DNA of 64,000 nucleotides from Novosphingobium sp. FSW06-99. Lineage in GTDB: Bacteria > Pseudomonadota > Alphaproteobacteria > Sphingomonadales > Sphingomonadaceae. Position numbers and translations under genes: made by a program. Positions 31,557-40,932 of the stretch are shown here, piece by piece. The stretch is from NCBI RefSeq assembly GCF_001519065.1, contig NZ_KQ954251.1:372001-436000 (forward strand). The letters run 5' to 3'. Each line of letters opens with the position of its first letter. The first letter of the stretch is position 1. Under the pieces are notes generated by a model that was given only the letters and a program-made list of their open reading frames with translations, made no database searches and was not told the DNA's origin.

Positions 31557-32663
31557 TCAATCGCGTTCGGTTACCTGGTATTGCGCGCGGGCCAGCCATT
31601 CGGGCGACACCTCGACGCCCCAGCCCGGTTCGTCGGACACTGTGATGCAGCCGTCTTCGACGCGAAACGGATCGTTGCGGAACAGGCCATATTGCCAGGG
31701 GTAATAGTCCTCGCGCTCGATCGACAGTTCCAGGTACTTGCCCGCATTGGGGATCGCCGTCAGCAGATGCGCGGTGCACATCGTGACGAGCGACAAGTTG
31801 GCCGAATGAGGGGTGACGGGAACCCCGGCGGCCTGCGCCAGTTCGACCACTTTGAGCGTGCGGCAGATCCCGCCCATGTACATCACGTCGGGCTGCACGA
31901 TATCGACCGCGGCCAAATCGAGCATGCGTTTCCACACGTTCAGATCACAGTCCTGTTCGCCGCCGGTGACATCCAGATCAAGCGCGGCAGTCACTTGCGC
32001 GGTCTGTTCGAGTTCCCAATAGGGGCACGGTTCCTCGAAATGCACAATGCCTTCCTGTTCGAGCAGGCGCCCCACCGCGATTGCGCGCGCGGGGCTGAAG
32101 CCGCTGTTGCCATCGACCAGCTTGGCCACGTCGGGGCCCAGTGCGCGGGCGACCACCGGCACAATTTCCTCGGTACGCCCCGGCCATTCGTCGATATCGC
32201 GCCCGCATTCGGCACCGACCCGCCATTTGAACGCGTCAAACCCCTGGGTATCGCGCAAATGCTGCAACCGCCGCGCTTCGTCATGCGGGGTGATGTCGCG
32301 CTTCATCGACGAGGCATAGGCGCGCAATTTGCGCGGGCCCCCGCCCAGCAACGTGGCGACCGGCACACCCAGCCGCCGACCACGCCAGTCCCACAGTGCG
32401 GTATCGAGCCCGGCCAGCGCGCGGCAACGGTATGATCCGGGAAACTTGTGCTCGCGCTCTTCGACCAGCCGCACCGCGCCCTCGATATCGAGCGCATCGC
32501 GGCCCAGCACCCACGGCGCAATCTGACGGTGAAAGACTTGTGCGGTGATGTCCGCATTGTACGTCGATGTCTGGCCCCACCCGATGGCGCCATCGGCGGT
32601 GGTCACCCGCACCATCGCCACATCGGGTGTCGCAAAAGTTTCCAGCCGCGTAATCGCCGTCAT
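31557..32663 (-). CDS. Enolase-superfamily dehydratase (mandelate racemase type)
   Basis: This is a 368-residue enzyme. Metal ligands are visible as Asp184 (LVDGNSG), Glu210 (HFEEP) and Glu236 (GGEQD), with a KWR (Lys147) and a late His in TPHSANL acting as possible acid/base pair. This is the mandelate racemase/sugar-acid dehydratase layout. The substrate is not predictable. ATG 32663 is chosen because GGGAG lies in front of it. It follows a GMC oxidoreductase gene with a short gap, as one operon, so it may act on an oxidised sugar acid. Confidence 0.9.
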   Translation of the reverse strand: MTAITRLETFATPDVAMVRVTTADGAIGWGQTSTYNADITAQVFHRQIAPWVLGRDALDIEGAVRLVEEREHKFPGSYRCRALAGLDTALWDWRGRRLGVPVATLLGGGPRKLRAYASSMKRDITPHDEARRLQHLRDTQGFDAFKWRVGAECGRDIDEWPGRTEEIVPVVARALGPDVAKLVDGNSGFSPARAIAVGRLLEQEGIVHFEEPCPYWELEQTAQVTAALDLDVTGGEQDCDLNVWKRMLDLAAVDIVQPDVMYMGGICRTLKVVELAQAAGVPVTPHSANLSLVTMCTAHLLTAIPNAGKYLELSIEREDYYPWQYGLFRNDPFRVEDGCITVSDEPGWGVEVSPEWLARAQYQVTERD

Positions 32664-32674
32664 GGCGCACTCCC

Positions 32675-34285
32675 TCAAAGCGAAGAAAGGATCATATCGG
32701 CCCCGCGCCACGCGGTCATCACCGTGGGCGCATGGGTGTTGGCAGAGGTGATGTTGGGAAACACCGAGGCATCGATCACGCGCAACCCCGCCACCCCATG
32801 CACCCGCAGCGCGGCATCGACCACCCCGCCGCGATCAGGCGGCGCCATCCGGCAAGTGCCGCACAGGTGGTGCACCGTGCCGCTGCGCTCGCGAAAATCC
32901 TGCAGGATGGCATAATCGGTGGCCCCTTGCGGATTGAAGCCATGCGGGGCCAGCGTGATCGCGGCGATCGCCGGTGTGGCGCCGATCCGTTCGATTACGC
33001 GTGCAGCGGAAATTACGTCGGCGCGGTCCTGGTCGGTTGACAGATAGCGCGGTTCGATACGCGGTGGCACCATCGCATCGGCCGAGACGATCATCACGTG
33101 CCCGGTCGAGGTCGGGCGGCAGGCGTTGAAGCCGATGATGAAGCCGGGCCACGGATCGGGCCGGGTCAGTTCCTTCTTGCCGGAAACCGCGCGCGAATAG
33201 CTGATCGGGTTGAAATAGAGCTGCACATCGGGACGCCCGGTGGCCCGGTCGCTGCGCACCAGACCGCCGATCTGGTTCATGCTGAGGCCAAGCGGCCCAC
33301 GCCGGTTGAACACATAGCGCAAGCCCGCCGCGATCTGTCCGGCCAGCGTGCCCAGTTGATTGTTCAATGTCGGCCGGTTCGCCTTGTAGTGATAATCGAC
33401 GCCCAGATGATCCTGCAGATGCGCGCCGACCGACGTGTTTTCAACGCGCACCGGCACGCCGGCACCGGCCAGCACGGGCCCGGGCCCGATCCCTGATCGC
33501 ATCAGGATGGCGGGCGATCCAACCGCACCCGCGCACAGGATGACTTCACGCCGCACGCGCACCTCGTGCCACACGCCGCGCCGCAGATAGCGCACGCCGA
33601 CCGCCCGGCCCTGCTCGATCAGTACCCGGTCGATCAACACCCCGGTGCGCAGCACCAGATTGCGCCGCTGCATCGCGGGGCGCAGAAACGCGCTCGCGCT
33701 GGACCAGCGGCGCCCGTTGTGGGTGTTGATGGCATAAGGCGCGACGCCTTCGCAGGGCACGACGTTGAGATCATCGGTCACTGCAAATCCGGCCTGACGC
33801 GCAGCCTCGATGAAATGGCGGGTGACCGGATGATGATCGGCATGGCGCTGTTCGACCCACAGCGGCCCGGTGCCGCTGGTCATGCCGTCGCCCGCCTTGT
33901 GCCGTTCGAGCGCGGCAAACGCCGCCCAGGCGCTCTGCGCGTTCCAGTCCGGATTGCCGGCCGCGCCCCAATCGTCGTAATCGCCTGGCAAACCGCGGCA
34001 ATAGACCATGGCGTTGATCGAACTGGACCCGCCGAGCACTTTGCCGCGCGGATAATAGGCCCGCCGTCCCATCGTGGCAGGATCGGGTTCTGAGCGGAAT
34101 TTCCAGTTGACGCGCGGATCGTCAAACGTCTTGCCATACCCGATCGGGGTGCGGATCCAGAACCGGCGATCGGTGCCCCCGGCTTCGAGCACCAGCACCG
34201 TGCCCCCCTGCCCCTGCGACAGCCGATCCGCCAGCACGCAACCGGCAGATCCCGCCCCGACGACGATGAAATCGAACAAGTCCAA
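32675..34285 (-). CDS. GMC family FAD oxidoreductase
   Basis: This roughly 536-residue enzyme has the FAD dinucleotide fold FIVVGAGSAGCVLADRLS near its N-terminus, the GMC signatures GKVLGGSSSINAMVYCRG and GAVGSPAILMRSGIG, and the C-terminal active-site part HHLCGTCRM...NTHAPTVM. Such enzymes oxidise alcohols or sugars. TTG 34285 is favoured because AGGAAAGGG lies six bases before it. ATG starts at 34309 and 34342 exist but have no ribosome site. It is co-directional with the enolase gene, whose start is 11 bases after its stop. Confidence 0.88.
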   Translation of the reverse strand: MDLFDFIVVGAGSAGCVLADRLSQGQGGTVLVLEAGGTDRRFWIRTPIGYGKTFDDPRVNWKFRSEPDPATMGRRAYYPRGKVLGGSSSINAMVYCRGLPGDYDDWGAAGNPDWNAQSAWAAFAALERHKAGDGMTSGTGPLWVEQRHADHHPVTRHFIEAARQAGFAVTDDLNVVPCEGVAPYAINTHNGRRWSSASAFLRPAMQRRNLVLRTGVLIDRVLIEQGRAVGVRYLRRGVWHEVRVRREVILCAGAVGSPAILMRSGIGPGPVLAGAGVPVRVENTSVGAHLQDHLGVDYHYKANRPTLNNQLGTLAGQIAAGLRYVFNRRGPLGLSMNQIGGLVRSDRATGRPDVQLYFNPISYSRAVSGKKELTRPDPWPGFIIGFNACRPTSTGHVMIVSADAMVPPRIEPRYLSTDQDRADVISAARVIERIGATPAIAAITLAPHGFNPQGATDYAILQDFRERSGTVHHLCGTCRMAPPDRGGVVDAALRVHGVAGLRVIDASVFPNITSANTHAPTVMTAWRGADMILSSL

Positions 34286-34348
34286 GCGGCACCCTTTCCT
34301 GCGAGCCATGCCCAGGCTTGCACTTTGGACACCATCGCTCAAACAATA

Positions 34349-34379
34349 TAAACCGCATTCAAGGCGTCAATCTGGTTTA
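34349..34379. promoter_or_regulatory. LysR-type operator dyad in the divergent region
   Basis: TAAACC (34349-34354) and GGTTTA (34374-34379) are perfect inverted half-sites 19 bp apart in the intergenic gap, a good layout for a LysR tetramer controlling both the GMC/enolase operon and its own gene. Position and symmetry only. Confidence 0.5.
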
Positions 34380-34388
34380 GGGAAATGC

Positions 34389-35282
34389 ATGACCACCTCG
34401 TTTCCCCACTTGCCGTGGGTCCGCACGTTCGAAGCCTGTGCCCGGCATCGCAGCTTTGCCCGTGCCGCCGACGAACTGGGCCTGACCCCGGCCGCGGTCG
34501 GCCAGCATATCCGACACCTGGAGGCCCAGCTTGGCTTTGCCCTGTTCAAGCGCATGGCGCGGGGCATTGCCCTGACCCCGATCGGGCGTGATTACGCGCC
34601 GATTGTCACCGGACTGCTCGACGATTTCGCCGCAGGCACCGTGGCCCTGTTTGGCATCCATAGTGGCCGCACGATCACGCTGCGCTGTGTCGCCAGTTTT
34701 GCGAGCCTGCGCCTGCCGCGCATCCTTCACCGCTTTGCGCAGGCCTATCCCGGGGTGTCGGTTCAGGTCCAGACGCCGGTGTGGAGCGATGATGCCGATG
34801 CCACGCATGTCGATCTCGAAGTGCGCTATGGCAGCGGGCTGTGGCCTGATTACGACGCCATCGCGTTGAGCGAAGGCATTTCCTACCCGCTCTGCCCACC
34901 GGGCAACGCCATGGTTGGTGATACATCGACGGCGCTGTACGCGCTGGCGAGACAGGCCCCGATCCATATCCTGGGGATGGAGAACCTGTGGCGCAAACTG
35001 GCGGTGCAGCTCGGCTGGCCCGAACAGGAGATGCAGGCCGGTATCACCGTCGACACGTCGGCCATTGCGCTGGAACTGGTGGCCGCAGGGGCCGGCTCGG
35101 CGATCATCGATGCCCAGTTGTGCCATCTGCATCTGGAACGCGGGCTGGTGGTCCACCCCGGCGGCATCGCGCTGCGGCACGAACAGCGGCATTACATCTG
35201 TATCCCGCGCACCAGCCACATCACCCGGCCCGAAGTGCTCGTGCTGCGCGATTGGATCAGGGCGCAGACGGACCAGCGATGA
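34389..35282 (+). CDS. LysR-type regulator (GcvA-like)
   Basis: This 297-residue protein has an N-terminal winged HTH (FEACARHRSFARAADELGLTPAAVGQHIRHLEAQLG, then FKRMARGIALT) and a LysR substrate-binding domain ending in LRDWIRAQ. GcvA-like proteins share this opening. It is divergent from the GMC/enolase pair, so it most likely controls that operon in response to its substrate. Bases 35283-35418 after it show no gene. Confidence 0.93.
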   Translation: MTTSFPHLPWVRTFEACARHRSFARAADELGLTPAAVGQHIRHLEAQLGFALFKRMARGIALTPIGRDYAPIVTGLLDDFAAGTVALFGIHSGRTITLRCVASFASLRLPRILHRFAQAYPGVSVQVQTPVWSDDADATHVDLEVRYGSGLWPDYDAIALSEGISYPLCPPGNAMVGDTSTALYALARQAPIHILGMENLWRKLAVQLGWPEQEMQAGITVDTSAIALELVAAGAGSAIIDAQLCHLHLERGLVVHPGGIALRHEQRHYICIPRTSHITRPEVLVLRDWIRAQTDQR

Positions 35283-35418
35283 CCCTGGCGGGGCACTGCC
35301 GGATGCGATCGCGTGATACCCTTCTAAAAAGTATTTATCCAATGTTGCGAGTAAGTCGCACCAGTGTCACATATATCGCTATGCACAAAATCTGGTCCAT
35401 AATGGCGGAGCGGGCAAC

Positions 35419-35613
35419 GTGGCGATCAAGCAAGGTCTTTGGATCAAACGGCATTTTGGCTGGCTGGGATGCCTGCTGCTGGGCCATTTACCATCTCGGC
35501 GTCGCGTGCGGGTGATGCCTGACGGTGTCACGACAACGATGTGCCGGCGCTGCGAAAGCCGGCTGGAGCGGCGCAATCGTCGATGGGTGCTGGAATCCCG
35601 CGCCCGCGGCTGA
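35419..35613 (+). CDS. Small zinc-ribbon-like protein, 64 residues
   Basis: The GTG at 35419 has GGAG 10 bases before it. The product starts with a hydrophobic GWLGCLLLGHLP stretch, then Arg-rich RRRVRVMPDG and a MCRRCESRLERRNRRWVLE ending, a single CxxC. Very short basic proteins like this exist in sphingomonads. It could be a DNA-interacting or membrane-associated protein. The evidence is composition and ribosome site only. Confidence 0.5.
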   Translation: MAIKQGLWIKRHFGWLGCLLLGHLPSRRRVRVMPDGVTTTMCRRCESRLERRNRRWVLESRARG

Positions 35614-35709
35614 ACCACCGCCCATGGTCAACTTGCCGACTTTACTTATTCTAAAGCTAGCGCGTGTTAACCCTACCGACGGGCTCGGGGTGGGAATAAC
35701 GCGTGTCAC

Positions 35710-37908
35710 GTGGCTAGTTTGTATTCACGGTTGAAGACCCAGATTGCCGTCGCGCCGACTCGCGTCGCGGTCGAGCGAAGCTTTGGGTTGCACGGCGCCG
35801 ATGCCGAACAGATGTGCGCCACTTTCGAGGCGCTCAATCTCGGCGGGTTCTGGTCGACCGATGCAGCGGGGCGGATCGGCTATCTGTCAGCCGGGTTGCT
35901 GGCGGCGCTGGTCGGCGACAGCGATGCGGCGGGGCGGGATTTCGTCACGCTGTTTGTGCGTCCGCGGGCCGGGATCGATGGGCAACGCACACTGCCCTTT
36001 GTGTTTGCGCGCAAGGGACGCTTCGAGGCGGTGATCGCCCGTAGCGAACTGGACGAGCGCGAAATCGTCTGGTCGGTTTCCGGGGAACCCATCGTCGATG
36101 GCGATGGGGAATTTGCCGGTTTCCGGGGCCATATCGTCGATGTGACGCGCGACCGGCAGAGTGCGGAGGAAGCCTCGCAACTGGCCACCACCGATGCGCT
36201 GACCGGGCTGCTCAATCGCCGCCACATGACCAATATCCTCAAGCGTACGTTCGCGGCGTTTGCACCGCAACGCAGACCCTGCGCGGTGATGCTGATCGAC
36301 CTCGACCGGTTCAAGCAAGTCAACGACACTTTGGGCCATGCGGTCGGCGACACGCTGTTGAAACAAGTGGCGCAGCGGCTGATCAAGGTGGTGGGCGACA
36401 AGGATCGCATCTGTCGGCTGGGCGGCGACGAATTCCAGGTGATGTTCCCCGATGTCGAAGACCGGGGGCGGCTGGGCGACGTGGCGGGGCGGATCATCAC
36501 GATGCTGTCCGAACCTTATACGATCGAAGGCAACCGCTGTACGATCGGCACATCGGTCGGAATCGCGGTCAGCCCTTATGACGGCGAAACCGCCGATGAT
36601 GTGGTGCGCAATGCCGATCTGGCGCTCTATGCGGCCAAACATTCGGGGCGCGGGCGGTTCCGGTTCTATTCCAACGAGATGCTCGAATCTGCCGAACAGC
36701 GGCGCCATCTTGAAGAAACCATGCACGACGCCCTGATCAAGGGTGAATTCGAACTGCACTATCAACCGCTGGTTGATCTGGCCAGCAACCGGGTGGTGGG
36801 GACAGAGGCGCTGGTGCGCTGGAATCATCCCGAAAGCGGGTTGATCTCGCCGGCGCTGTTCATTCCGATTGCCGAAGAATCGACGATGATCTGCCGCATT
36901 GGCGAATGGATCCTGCGCAAGGCCTGCGAAGACGCCGCGCGCTGGCCCGGCCGGGTGCGGGTTGCGGTGAACGTCTCGCCGGTCCAGTTTGCCGACCCGC
37001 AGTTCCCCCGGATCGTCGCCACGGTGCTGATGGCAACGGGGCTCGATCCCGACCGGCTTGAACTGGAACTGACCGAAAGCGTGTTCCTGCAGGAAGGCGA
37101 GGCCACCGACGCGATGTTCAAATCGCTGAAGGGTCTTGGCGTGCGGCTGGTGCTCGACGATTTCGGTACGGGCTATTCCAGCTTGTCCTATCTCAAGAAC
37201 GCCCCCTTCGACAAAATCAAGATCGACCAGAGCTTTGTGCGTGGCGCCACCAGCAACGACAACCGCAACCGCGCGATCATCAGCGCGATCGTCGCGCTGG
37301 CCAATGCGCTGGGCATGGACACCATTGCTGAAGGCGTGGAAACCTTTGATCAACTCGACATGGTGCGCGATCTCAAGATCGGCATGGTCCAGGGCTATAT
37401 CTACAGCAAGCCGGTGCGCGTCGAGCACCTGTTCGTCGACCTGCCCGACGAGGAATGGGTCATCGAGCCCGAAGGCCCGGCCAAACAGCGCCATGAACGC
37501 CGCGCCATGTTCCGCACCATCGGCGTAATCCACGAAGACCATTATTATCCGGTCACCTTGCGCAACCTGTCGCAATCGGGCGCGCTGATTGAAGGCCTGC
37601 TCGACGTGCCGATCGGCACGCCGTTCATGGTCGATTTCGGTGAAGGTCAATTCGAACTGGCAACCGTTGTTCGCTCACGCGAATCGAGCCAGGGGATCAG
37701 CTTTGCGCGCGATCTGGTCAGCGATGGCAATGGCGGATTGTGCACCCGCCACCGGTTCATGCAACACCACCTGGTCGCGGCAGGTGTGCCGCGCAACACC
37801 GAGGAATTCCTGACCAAACAAGCCGGATTGCTGGCCAGCGGCAAGATCAGCCTGCCCTGTTTCAGCGTGGCCAATCGCAAGGCCCGCCGCGAACAGGCGC
37901 TGACCTGA
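35710..37908 (+). CDS. GGDEF-EAL-PilZ c-di-GMP protein
   Basis: This is a 732-residue protein. An N-terminal PAS-like region (about 30-145) is followed by GGDEF (TDALTGLLNRRH... RLGGDEFQVM), an EAL domain and a C-terminal PilZ domain (QRHERRAMFR and NLSQSGALIEG). The EAL catalytic set is present: TEALVRW, NVSPVQF, LELTES, DDFGTGYSS, IKIDQSF, AEGVET, QGYIYSKP. The RxxD inhibitory site before GGDEF is replaced (GDKD), so feedback control is weak or lost. It should both make and cleave c-di-GMP and bind it. GTG 35710 has only a weak ribosome site. Confidence 0.93.
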   Translation: MASLYSRLKTQIAVAPTRVAVERSFGLHGADAEQMCATFEALNLGGFWSTDAAGRIGYLSAGLLAALVGDSDAAGRDFVTLFVRPRAGIDGQRTLPFVFARKGRFEAVIARSELDEREIVWSVSGEPIVDGDGEFAGFRGHIVDVTRDRQSAEEASQLATTDALTGLLNRRHMTNILKRTFAAFAPQRRPCAVMLIDLDRFKQVNDTLGHAVGDTLLKQVAQRLIKVVGDKDRICRLGGDEFQVMFPDVEDRGRLGDVAGRIITMLSEPYTIEGNRCTIGTSVGIAVSPYDGETADDVVRNADLALYAAKHSGRGRFRFYSNEMLESAEQRRHLEETMHDALIKGEFELHYQPLVDLASNRVVGTEALVRWNHPESGLISPALFIPIAEESTMICRIGEWILRKACEDAARWPGRVRVAVNVSPVQFADPQFPRIVATVLMATGLDPDRLELELTESVFLQEGEATDAMFKSLKGLGVRLVLDDFGTGYSSLSYLKNAPFDKIKIDQSFVRGATSNDNRNRAIISAIVALANALGMDTIAEGVETFDQLDMVRDLKIGMVQGYIYSKPVRVEHLFVDLPDEEWVIEPEGPAKQRHERRAMFRTIGVIHEDHYYPVTLRNLSQSGALIEGLLDVPIGTPFMVDFGEGQFELATVVRSRESSQGISFARDLVSDGNGGLCTRHRFMQHHLVAAGVPRNTEEFLTKQAGLLASGKISLPCFSVANRKARREQALT

Positions 37909-38112
37909 ATCCGCGCAGGATGCCTCAAAGGGCAGGCGCACCGAGCGTGGGCAGTCAGCCACGGTTAAGGAACTTTTTGCGATAGTCCGCGCCAAGACGG
38001 CGACGTCGTGGTTGAATTGCCTTGCCTTTGTCATTGGCCTGTCGTTTTCTGGCGTGGCACCTACGGCACGGGCACAGCAACGACGGTTGTGCCGACGGGA
38101 AAGGAATTGGCG

Positions 38113-38601
38113 ATGAAAATTCTTACCGGCTTGATCGCGGCAGCGGCGCTCGCTGTTGTTCCGGCAGCAGCGCATGCCAGCCATGGCGGCGGCGGCGGCG
38201 GCTTCCATGGTGGTGGTGGATTCCATGGCGGCGGCGCCTACCGTGGCGGTGGGGCTTATCGTGGCGGCGGCGCCTATCGCGGTGGAGGCTATTATCACGG
38301 TGGCTACTACCATGGTGGCTATCGCGGCTATTATGGCGGCCCGTGGTTCTATGGTCCGGCGCTGGGGCTCTATCTCGGTTATTGGTCCGATCCGTGGCTC
38401 TGGGGTTACCCCTATGGCTATTACGGCTATCCCTATTACCCCTATTACGGTGCCCCGGCAGCGGCTGCGCCTGCTCCGGGCAGTGCGCCGCCAGTGGCCA
38501 CTGCTCCGCAGGCAGCGGCTCCGCAGGCGCAGACGTGTGGCAACTGGCAGTGGAGCGATACCGACAAGCAGTATCACTGGGCCACCAATGGCTGCCAGTA
38601 A
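38113..38601 (+). CDS. Exported Gly/Tyr-rich protein
   Basis: This 162-residue protein has a signal peptide (MKILTGLIAAAALAVVPAAAHA). A GGGGGGFHGGGGFHGGG-type section and AYRGGG repeats are followed by a Tyr/Pro-rich region and a CGNWQWSDTDKQYHW...GCQ end with two Cys. Such proteins are common in alphaproteobacteria and bind the envelope; no activity is known. ATG 38113 follows AAGGA. The 204 bp upstream (37909-38112) hold no gene. Confidence 0.78.
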   Translation: MKILTGLIAAAALAVVPAAAHASHGGGGGGFHGGGGFHGGGAYRGGGAYRGGGAYRGGGYYHGGYYHGGYRGYYGGPWFYGPALGLYLGYWSDPWLWGYPYGYYGYPYYPYYGAPAAAAPAPGSAPPVATAPQAAAPQAQTCGNWQWSDTDKQYHWATNGCQ

Positions 38602-38620
38602 TCGGGGTTTCGGTATCGTC

Positions 38621-39028
38621 ATGAACACTTCGCGTTATGCGGCGTTTGCCGCCGGGTTGGCCCTGATCGTCAGTGCCGGCCCGGCGTTGGCGCAGACGGT
38701 TGGGCTGACTCCGATTGAACAGTTGCACCAGGCGCTCCACCTGACCCCTTCGCAAGAGACGGCCTGGCAGCTTTATCGCAGCGCCTCCGATGTGCCGGAC
38801 AAGGCACAGTCGCGGCGCCGGGCAGCCTCCACGCTGTTCCGCACGCTCGATGCGCCGCGCCGGATGGACCTGGTCGAGGCGGAGATGCGCCAGGAACTGA
38901 CCGATCTGGAACACCAGTCGCAAGTGCTCAAGGCGTTTTACGCCACGCTGACTCCGGAGCAGAAGCATGTGTTCGATGAACGCACGCTGCCCCCGCCGGG
39001 CGATGGACAATCACAGTCGCAATACTGA
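38621..39028 (+). CDS. Spy/CpxP-like periplasmic protein
   Basis: This 135-residue protein has a signal peptide (AAFAAGLALIVSAGPALA) and a helical domain: ALHLTPSQETAWQLYRSA and LKAFYATLTPEQKHVFDER, the LTPxQ-type motifs of the Spy/CpxP family. These are ATP-independent chaperones or stress sensors in the periplasm. It starts 19 bases after the Gly-rich gene, so the two may be co-transcribed. Ends at a strong terminator. Confidence 0.8.
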   Translation: MNTSRYAAFAAGLALIVSAGPALAQTVGLTPIEQLHQALHLTPSQETAWQLYRSASDVPDKAQSRRRAASTLFRTLDAPRRMDLVEAEMRQELTDLEHQSQVLKAFYATLTPEQKHVFDERTLPPPGDGQSQSQY

Positions 39029-39046
39029 TTGCGACCCAGCAAAAAC

Positions 39047-39087
39047 AAAAAAGGGGGCGCTGCCATCGCTGGCAGCGCCCCCTTTTT
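39047..39087. terminator. Bidirectional intrinsic terminator
   Basis: A perfect 12-bp stem (arms at 39053-39064 and 39071-39082) with a 6-nt loop is flanked by AAAAAA on the left and TTTTT on the right. It lies between the convergent Spy-like and lpd genes and should stop both transcripts. Confidence 0.95.
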
Positions 39088-39103
39088 CATACGCGTTGAT
39101 CGA

Positions 39104-40516
39104 TCAGATGTGCAGCGCGCGGCCATAGGCGGCCAGCACGGATTCGTGCATCGATTCGCTGATCGTGGGATGCGGGAACACCGTTCCCATCAATTCGGCC
39201 TCGGTGGTTTCCAGCGTCTTGCCGACAACGTAACCCTGGATCATTTCGGTCACTTCGGCGCCGATCATGTGCGCGCCCAGCAATTCGCCGGTCGTGGCGT
39301 CGAACACCGTCTTGACGAACCCTTCAGCCTCACCCAGCGCGATCGCCTTGCCGTTGCCGATGAACGGAAACGTGCCGACCCGCACGGTGTGCCCGGCTTC
39401 CTTGGCCTTCGCTTCGGTCAGGCCGACGCTGGCGATCTGCGGATGGCAATAAGTACAACCTGGAATGTTGCCGCGATCCATCGGGTGCGGGTGAACCGCG
39501 GTGTTGCCCAGTTCCGCCGCAATCGCTTCGGCCACGATCACGCCTTCGTGGCTGGCCTTGTGCGCCAGCCAGGGGCCGGGGGTGACATCGCCGATCGCCC
39601 AAATGCCCTTGGCGCCGGTGCGGCCATAGCCGTCGATCGCGATGATCCCGCGTTCGGTGGCGATGCCCACGCTATCGAGGCCGATGTTTTCGGTGTTGGC
39701 GACAATGCCCACCGCAACGATGACATGGCTGAAGCTGTCTTCGACCACTTTGCCGTCCTTGCCCTTGATGCGAGCCTTGACCGCAGCGGGTCCGACTTCA
39801 AGCGTTTCCACCCCTGCCCCGGTCAGCACGGTCATGCCCTGCTTGGTCAGTGCCTTTTCAAGGAATGCCGACACATCGGCATCTTCGACCGGGACCACCC
39901 GGTCGAGCATTTCGACGACCGTGACTTTGGATCCCATATCGTTGTAGAAACTGGCGAATTCGATACCGATTGCGCCCGAACCGATCACCAGCAGCTTTGA
40001 CGGCAATTCCTTCGGCGTCATCGCGTGGCGATAAGTCCAGATGCGTTCGCCATCGGCCTTGGCAAACGGCAGGTCGCGCGCGCGGGCCCCGGTGGCAACG
40101 ATGATGTGCTTGCCGTCCAGCACTTGCGTGCCCTTGTCGCCGGTCACTTCCAGCTTGCCCGGCCCCTTCAGCGTGCCGGTGCCCATGAACACGGTTACCT
40201 TGTTCTTCTTCATCAGGTGCGTCACGCCCTGGTTGAGCTGTTTGGCAACGCCGCGCGACCGCGCCACCACGGCGGCCAGATCGGCGCGGACATTGTCCGC
40301 CGCCAGGCCATAGGCCTTGGCATGCTGCATCTGGTGGAACACTTCGGCAGAGCGCAACAGCGCCTTGGTCGGGATGCACCCCCAGTTGAGGCAGATCCCG
40401 CCCAGATTTTCGCGCTCCACAATCGCGACTTTCAGCCCGAGTTGCGCGGCGCGGATCGCTGCCACATAGCCACCCGGGCCCGACCCCAGCACGATCACGT
40501 CAAAGCTGTCAGCCAC
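39104..40516 (-). CDS. lpd: Dihydrolipoyl dehydrogenase (E3)
   Basis: This 470-residue FAD enzyme has GSGPGGYVAAIRAAQLG (FAD fold), the redox pair in GGICLNWGCIPTKALL, an NAD fold GSGAIGIEFASFYNDMG, and the His-Glu dyad region near the C-terminus (HPTISE). It reoxidises lipoamide in the PDH or OGDH complexes. The GTG at 40516 is chosen for its GGAG ribosome site; the longer upstream frame overlaps the thioesterase gene. It closes the E2-thioesterase-E3 operon. Confidence 0.95.
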   Translation of the reverse strand: MADSFDVIVLGSGPGGYVAAIRAAQLGLKVAIVERENLGGICLNWGCIPTKALLRSAEVFHQMQHAKAYGLAADNVRADLAAVVARSRGVAKQLNQGVTHLMKKNKVTVFMGTGTLKGPGKLEVTGDKGTQVLDGKHIIVATGARARDLPFAKADGERIWTYRHAMTPKELPSKLLVIGSGAIGIEFASFYNDMGSKVTVVEMLDRVVPVEDADVSAFLEKALTKQGMTVLTGAGVETLEVGPAAVKARIKGKDGKVVEDSFSHVIVAVGIVANTENIGLDSVGIATERGIIAIDGYGRTGAKGIWAIGDVTPGPWLAHKASHEGVIVAEAIAAELGNTAVHPHPMDRGNIPGCTYCHPQIASVGLTEAKAKEAGHTVRVGTFPFIGNGKAIALGEAEGFVKTVFDATTGELLGAHMIGAEVTEMIQGYVVGKTLETTEAELMGTVFPHPTISESMHESVLAAYGRALHI

Positions 40517-40526
40517 GTCAAACTCC

Positions 40527-40928
40527 TCAGGCTCTGCCCGGCAGCGGGGGTACCGGCCGGGGACGGCGATCTTCGTCGATCGCCACAAAAACAAATCGCG
40601 CTTGCGTCACACGCTCGCGCTCGTCGCCGGTGCGCGGGCGGCGCCAGGCCTCGATATCGATCACCATCGAGGTGCGGCCGACCGATGTGAGTGTGGCATG
40701 CACCGACACTTCATCGCCAATATGCACCGGGCTTTGAAACTTCATGCCCTCGACCGCGATGGTTGCCGCGCGCCCCCGGCAATGGCGCGCGGCGATGATC
40801 CCCGCGGCCATGTCCATCTGCGCCATCAACCAGCCGCCAAAAATGTCGCCCGCCGGGTTGGCGTCGGCCGGCATCGCGGTGATGCGGATGGCCGGTTCGC
40901 CGCTGGGATAGTCCGGCGGATAGCCCAT
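40527..40928 (-). CDS. Acyl-CoA thioesterase (YciA-like hotdog)
   Basis: This 133-residue hotdog-fold protein has NPAGDIFGGWLMAQMDMAAG, containing the catalytic Asp/Asn pair of YciA enzymes, and the VEGMKFQSPVHIGDEVSVHA strand. It hydrolyses acyl-CoA or acetyl-CoA. It sits four bases after the E2 gene and 10 before lpd, an unusual place that may protect CoA during high PDH flux (inference). Confidence 0.9.
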   Translation of the reverse strand: MGYPPDYPSGEPAIRITAMPADANPAGDIFGGWLMAQMDMAAGIIAARHCRGRAATIAVEGMKFQSPVHIGDEVSVHATLTSVGRTSMVIDIEAWRRPRTGDERERVTQARFVFVAIDEDRRPRPVPPLPGRA

Positions 40929-40932
40929 CGGA

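Noticed and set aside
38170..38330. CRISPR-like or tandem DNA repeat in the Gly-rich gene
   Set aside because: The repeats are in-frame coding for GGG/AYRGGG units of an exported protein, with no spacers.
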